The notes beneath the pieces are model-generated. The model had not been told where the DNA came from, ran no database searches, and worked only from the letters and a program-made list of their open reading frames with translations. DNA of 7,983 nt from Desulfobacteraceae bacterium. Lineage in GTDB: Bacteria; Desulfobacterota; DSM-4660; Desulfatiglandales; Desulfatiglandaceae. Positions 6,042 through 7,983 of this stretch are shown in pieces. The position numbers and the translations under genes are program-made. Each line of letters starts with the position of its first letter. The first letter of the stretch is position 1. The stretch covers positions 1-7,983 of the forward strand of contig JABMQV010000267.1 in the NCBI GenBank assembly GCA_013203065.1, written 5' to 3'.

Positions 6042-7084
6042 GATTTTTCCTGTTTTCCCGGGTTTTCCTTCTCCTGTCTTTCCATTCTCTTTTCGAGATC
6101 CTTAAGACGCTTGTTGAACTGAGGCAGTCGTGACATTAGGCCGGTAGCCTTCAGATAAAGCCTGTGCGGTATTGCCGGAGTCCCGGAGACCACGCCTCCG
6201 GGAGGAATAGATTTTGCAACACCTGCCTGCGGGGCGATCATGGCTCTGTCCCCAATTTCCAGGTGATCGGCAATACCAACTTGTCCTCCCATTATCACCT
6301 CCCGGCCGATATGGACACTCCCCGAAATTCCCACCTGTGCCACCAGTATTGCGTCTTCTCCGATTACCACGTTATGGGCCACCTGCACCAGGTTATCCAG
6401 CTTTGCCCCCCTCTTGATCCATGTCTTGCCCAAGGCGGCCCTGTCAATACAACTATTGGCCCCTATCTCCACGTGGTCATCAATCTGGACGATACCCGTC
6501 TGAGGGATCTTCACAGAAGTGGAACCATCCCGAACATATCCGAATCCATCGCTTCCTATAACACAGCCCGCGTGGATGATTACCTTGTCTCCAATCAGAC
6601 AATCGTTCAGGATCGTGACATTGGGATAAATCAAGGTCTCCTTTCCGATCTTGACGCCATTGCCAATGAAAACACCTGGGAAGAGGACAGTCCCCTCCCC
6701 TATAGCCGCCCCTTCCCCAATGTACACCTGAGGATAGATGGAGACGTTCTCCCCTATCTCACAACTCTCATGGATGACGGCCCCTTCGCTGATGCCAGCA
6801 AACCTTGGGACTGGGGGAGTGAAAAGGCCCGCCACCTTGGCATAGGCCAACTCGGGATTGGAAACCGCCACCTGAGATCCTTTGAAAGATGGATTTTCCT
6901 TTGGCACAAACACCGCAGATGCCTTGGTTTTCTTGAGGACCTCCTTGTACCGCCGGTCAGCAAAAAACGAGATCTCTCCCGGGCCCGCACCCTGCAAGCT
7001 GTTGACCCCTGCGATCATTATGCCTTCATCGCCAATCACCCTCCCCTCAACGCGTTGGGCGATTTCCCCAAGGGATAGTTCCAA
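6038..7084 (-). CDS. lpxD: UDP-3-O-acylglucosamine N-acyltransferase LpxD
   Basis: LpxD adds the second hydroxyacyl chain to the 2-amino group of UDP-3-O-acyl-glucosamine in the cytoplasm. The 348 residues include an N-terminal uridine-binding domain (about 1-98, with ISFFADRRY at 38-46), a long hexapeptide-repeat beta helix (about 100-310) and a charged C-terminal helix. The segment IGSDGFGY (176-183) and the catalytic site DNLVQVAHN (230-238, with H237 as general base matching E. coli H239) are diagnostic. The start is TTG at 7082-7084, chosen because AGGAGG lies 8 nt upstream and the N-terminus then fits the family; no ATG is near. It begins 3 bp after the skp stop and overlaps fabZ by 4 bp. 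Confidence 0.96.
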   Translation of the reverse strand: MELSLGEIAQRVEGRVIGDEGIMIAGVNSLQGAGPGEISFFADRRYKEVLKKTKASAVFVPKENPSFKGSQVAVSNPELAYAKVAGLFTPPVPRFAGISEGAVIHESCEIGENVSIYPQVYIGEGAAIGEGTVLFPGVFIGNGVKIGKETLIYPNVTILNDCLIGDKVIIHAGCVIGSDGFGYVRDGSTSVKIPQTGIVQIDDHVEIGANSCIDRAALGKTWIKRGAKLDNLVQVAHNVVIGEDAILVAQVGISGSVHIGREVIMGGQVGIADHLEIGDRAMIAPQAGVAKSIPPGGVVSGTPAIPHRLYLKATGLMSRLPQFNKRLKDLEKRMERQEKENPGKQEKS

Positions 7085-7087
7085 CCG

Positions 7088-7621
7088 CTAACCCTCCTTT
7101 TGCTTTATTCGGTCATATGCCTTTCTTACCTGATCTGTTATATTAATGGAATCATTATAATAGATGAGACCCACAGCCCCTTGCTCAAGAATTATTGTGT
7201 ACCCGTCTCTTTTCGCAATTTTTTCAACTATTTTCTCTATCTCTCTCCCAACCTTTCTGGTGGCGTCGATCTCGGCGTCTTTCATGTCCTGGGTCACTTC
7301 ACCATAGATATATTTATAATGTCGCCGTTTTTTTTCCAGTTCCATCTGTTTGTCTTCTTTGGCGTCAAGGCTCAACATCATGCTCTGTTTCCTCAACTCC
7401 TCATCGAGCCTGAGTATCCCTTCCTCTTCGGCCTTCAATTTCTTTTTGAGCATATCAAATTTCTTTTTCAGCCTTTCCCTTATCTTCTGAAATGAACTGG
7501 ACGTCCGTTGCAGTTCTTGCATATCCAAGACACCAATCTTTGTTTTATCTTCTGCGAAGGCCGGGTTTTGAAAGGAAAAAACCAACAAGATACCCAGCAG
7601 GATGAAACGGTATAGCTTCAT
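7088..7621 (-). CDS. skp: Periplasmic chaperone Skp/OmpH
   Basis: Skp binds unfolded outer-membrane proteins in the periplasm as a coiled-coil trimer and protects them until the BAM complex inserts them. The 177-residue protein starts with a Sec signal peptide: a basic start (MKLYR), a hydrophobic core at 6-17, and a likely cleavage after AFA at residue 23. The mature N-terminal strand IGVLDMQEL (29-37) is typical of the OmpH family. Residues about 45-140 are strongly charged, with a long Lys/Glu-rich heptad pattern forming the tentacle helices. The end, with YTIILEQGAVGLIYY and then ITDQVRKAYD, rebuilds the small beta domain. The length is near the E. coli value of 161. The ATG is preceded by AGGGGG. 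It is the first gene after the putative operon promoter, and lpxD follows 3 bp after its stop. Confidence 0.94.
   Translation of the reverse strand: MKLYRFILLGILLVFSFQNPAFAEDKTKIGVLDMQELQRTSSSFQKIRERLKKKFDMLKKKLKAEEEGILRLDEELRKQSMMLSLDAKEDKQMELEKKRRHYKYIYGEVTQDMKDAEIDATRKVGREIEKIVEKIAKRDGYTIILEQGAVGLIYYNDSINITDQVRKAYDRIKQKEG
7093..7098 (-). promoter_or_regulatory. Ribosome-binding site fixing the TTG start of lpxD
   Basis: A perfect minus-strand AGGAGG sits inside the last codons of skp, 8 nt before the TTG at 7084. This strong site supports the non-ATG start and couples lpxD translation to skp. Confidence 0.75.
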
Positions 7622-7675
7622 ATCTTACCCCCTAACCCGGACAAACCGGAGCAAAAAATTAATTCGTCGAAAACA

Positions 7676-7705
7676 ATTCTACCACAAGAAATTCCAAATT
7701 TTCAA
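7676..7705 (-). promoter_or_regulatory. Sigma-70-like promoter upstream of skp
   Basis: On the minus strand, TTGAAA (7700-7705, 5 of 6 matches to TTGACA) and TAGAAT (7676-7681, 5 of 6 matches to TATAAT) are 18 bp apart, with TGG just before the -10 as an extended -10 element. Transcription would begin near 7669, leaving about 48 nt of leader before skp. It could drive the whole skp-lpx operon. This is a sequence match only. Confidence 0.5.
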
Positions 7706-7730
7706 AAAGGTCCGAACCGGAAGCCCTTTT
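7704..7730 (-). terminator. Candidate intrinsic terminator after bamA
   Basis: On the minus strand AAAAGG pairs with CCTTTT and an inner TCCG pairs with CGGA around a GTT loop, leaving a 3-nt bulge (GCT) on one side. Five T residues (7708-7704) finish the structure. It lies about 43 bp beyond the bamA stop and touches the -35 element of the next promoter, so bamA and skp may be separate transcription units. The GC part of the stem is short, so strength is doubtful. Confidence 0.4.
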
Positions 7731-7772
7731 CTGGCATGACACCCGAAAATTTTTGTCGGACAACATGAATCC

Positions 7773-7983
7773 CTAATCGAGGGTCCCTCCCACAGTAAAT
7801 TCCCATCTTCCTGCGGACTCACCGGGCTCACGGCCTATGACCCACCCATATTCGAGACGGAGAGGCCCAATGGGGGAATACCACCTGACACCTGCGCCAG
7901 CCGATTTCTTTAGACCGTTGCTGTTGATAATGCCGGGGGGGGGGTCTGTGCCCATACATTACCGGCATCAAAAAATACAAGTC
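7773..7983 (-). CDS. bamA: BamA C-terminus (partial, frame broken at a G10 run)
   Basis: This is the 3' end of the Omp85 outer-membrane assembly factor BamA, running off the window. From the right edge one frame reads LVFFDAGNVWAQT, the conserved beta-barrel segment. After the homopolymer a different frame reads KKSAGAGVRWYSPIGPLRLE, then YGWVIGREPGESAGRWEFTVGGTLD and TAG at 7773-7775. Together these are the last strands of the barrel. The two frames join only if the run of ten C on the coding strand (7935-7944) is read as eight or eleven. As given, the upstream frame stops at TAA 7910-7912. The last strand RWEFTVGGTL aligns with E. coli QYQFNIGKTW but ends in Leu-Asp instead of an aromatic residue. 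BamA is essential, so a homopolymer sequencing error is the simplest cause. Its place before skp-lpxD-fabZ-lpxA is conserved in many Gram-negatives. Confidence 0.88.

Noticed and set aside
6164..7078. Long 304-codon plus-strand open frame opposite lpxD
   Set aside because: lpxD on the minus strand is a clear full-length family match; the opposite frame is a by-product of its codon use, with a low-complexity, His/Pro-rich product and no recognisable domain.

Overview
The window carries the lipid A / outer-membrane biogenesis cluster of a Gram-negative bacterium, almost entirely on the minus strand. Read right to left the order is bamA (3' end only), skp/ompH, lpxD, fabZ, lpxA, lpxI, a Gfo/Idh/MocA-family oxidoreductase, lpxB, and an NtrX/NtrC-type sigma-54 response regulator. 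LpxI instead of LpxH, the oxidoreductase between lpxI and lpxB, and the NtrC-type regulator together suggest a Desulfobacterota (former Deltaproteobacteria) genome. That assignment is inferred from gene order and family membership; no marker gene in the window proves it.

From 7621 down to 376 the eight complete genes are packed with gaps of 31 bp or less. lpxD/fabZ and lpxI/oxidoreductase overlap by 4 bp at stop-start junctions. The region is therefore probably one transcription unit, started by a good sigma-70-like promoter at about 7676-7705. That promoter lies just after a candidate intrinsic terminator that would end the bamA transcript. Four of the eight complete genes begin with GTG or TTG. 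FabZ makes the acyl chains, LpxA and LpxD attach them to UDP-GlcNAc, LpxI releases UMP to give lipid X, and LpxB condenses lipid X with its UDP-linked precursor into the lipid A disaccharide. Skp and BamA handle outer-membrane proteins. The oxidoreductase sits where gnnA lies in Acidithiobacillus ferrooxidans, so it may make a 3-keto sugar nucleotide for amide-linked lipid A, but no GnnB-like aminotransferase is visible. The response regulator ends the operon and may link envelope synthesis to a sensor kinase encoded elsewhere.

The left end (1-375) has no intact gene. It holds an 8-bp imperfect tandem repeat (21-56) and, on the plus strand, a broken coding remnant that reads through two frame changes into a Gly/Ala-rich tail ending at 328. 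One frame change is at an A7 run. At the right end, the bamA frame breaks at a G10 run (7935-7944). Both homopolymers look one base short, so sequencing or assembly error must be considered before any biological reading.

I found no transposon, CRISPR array, RNA gene or clearly new defence or metabolic system. The main points of interest are the gnnA-like gene without gnnB, unusual residues in LpxA, the operon-terminal NtrX-like regulator, and the homopolymer frameshift in bamA.
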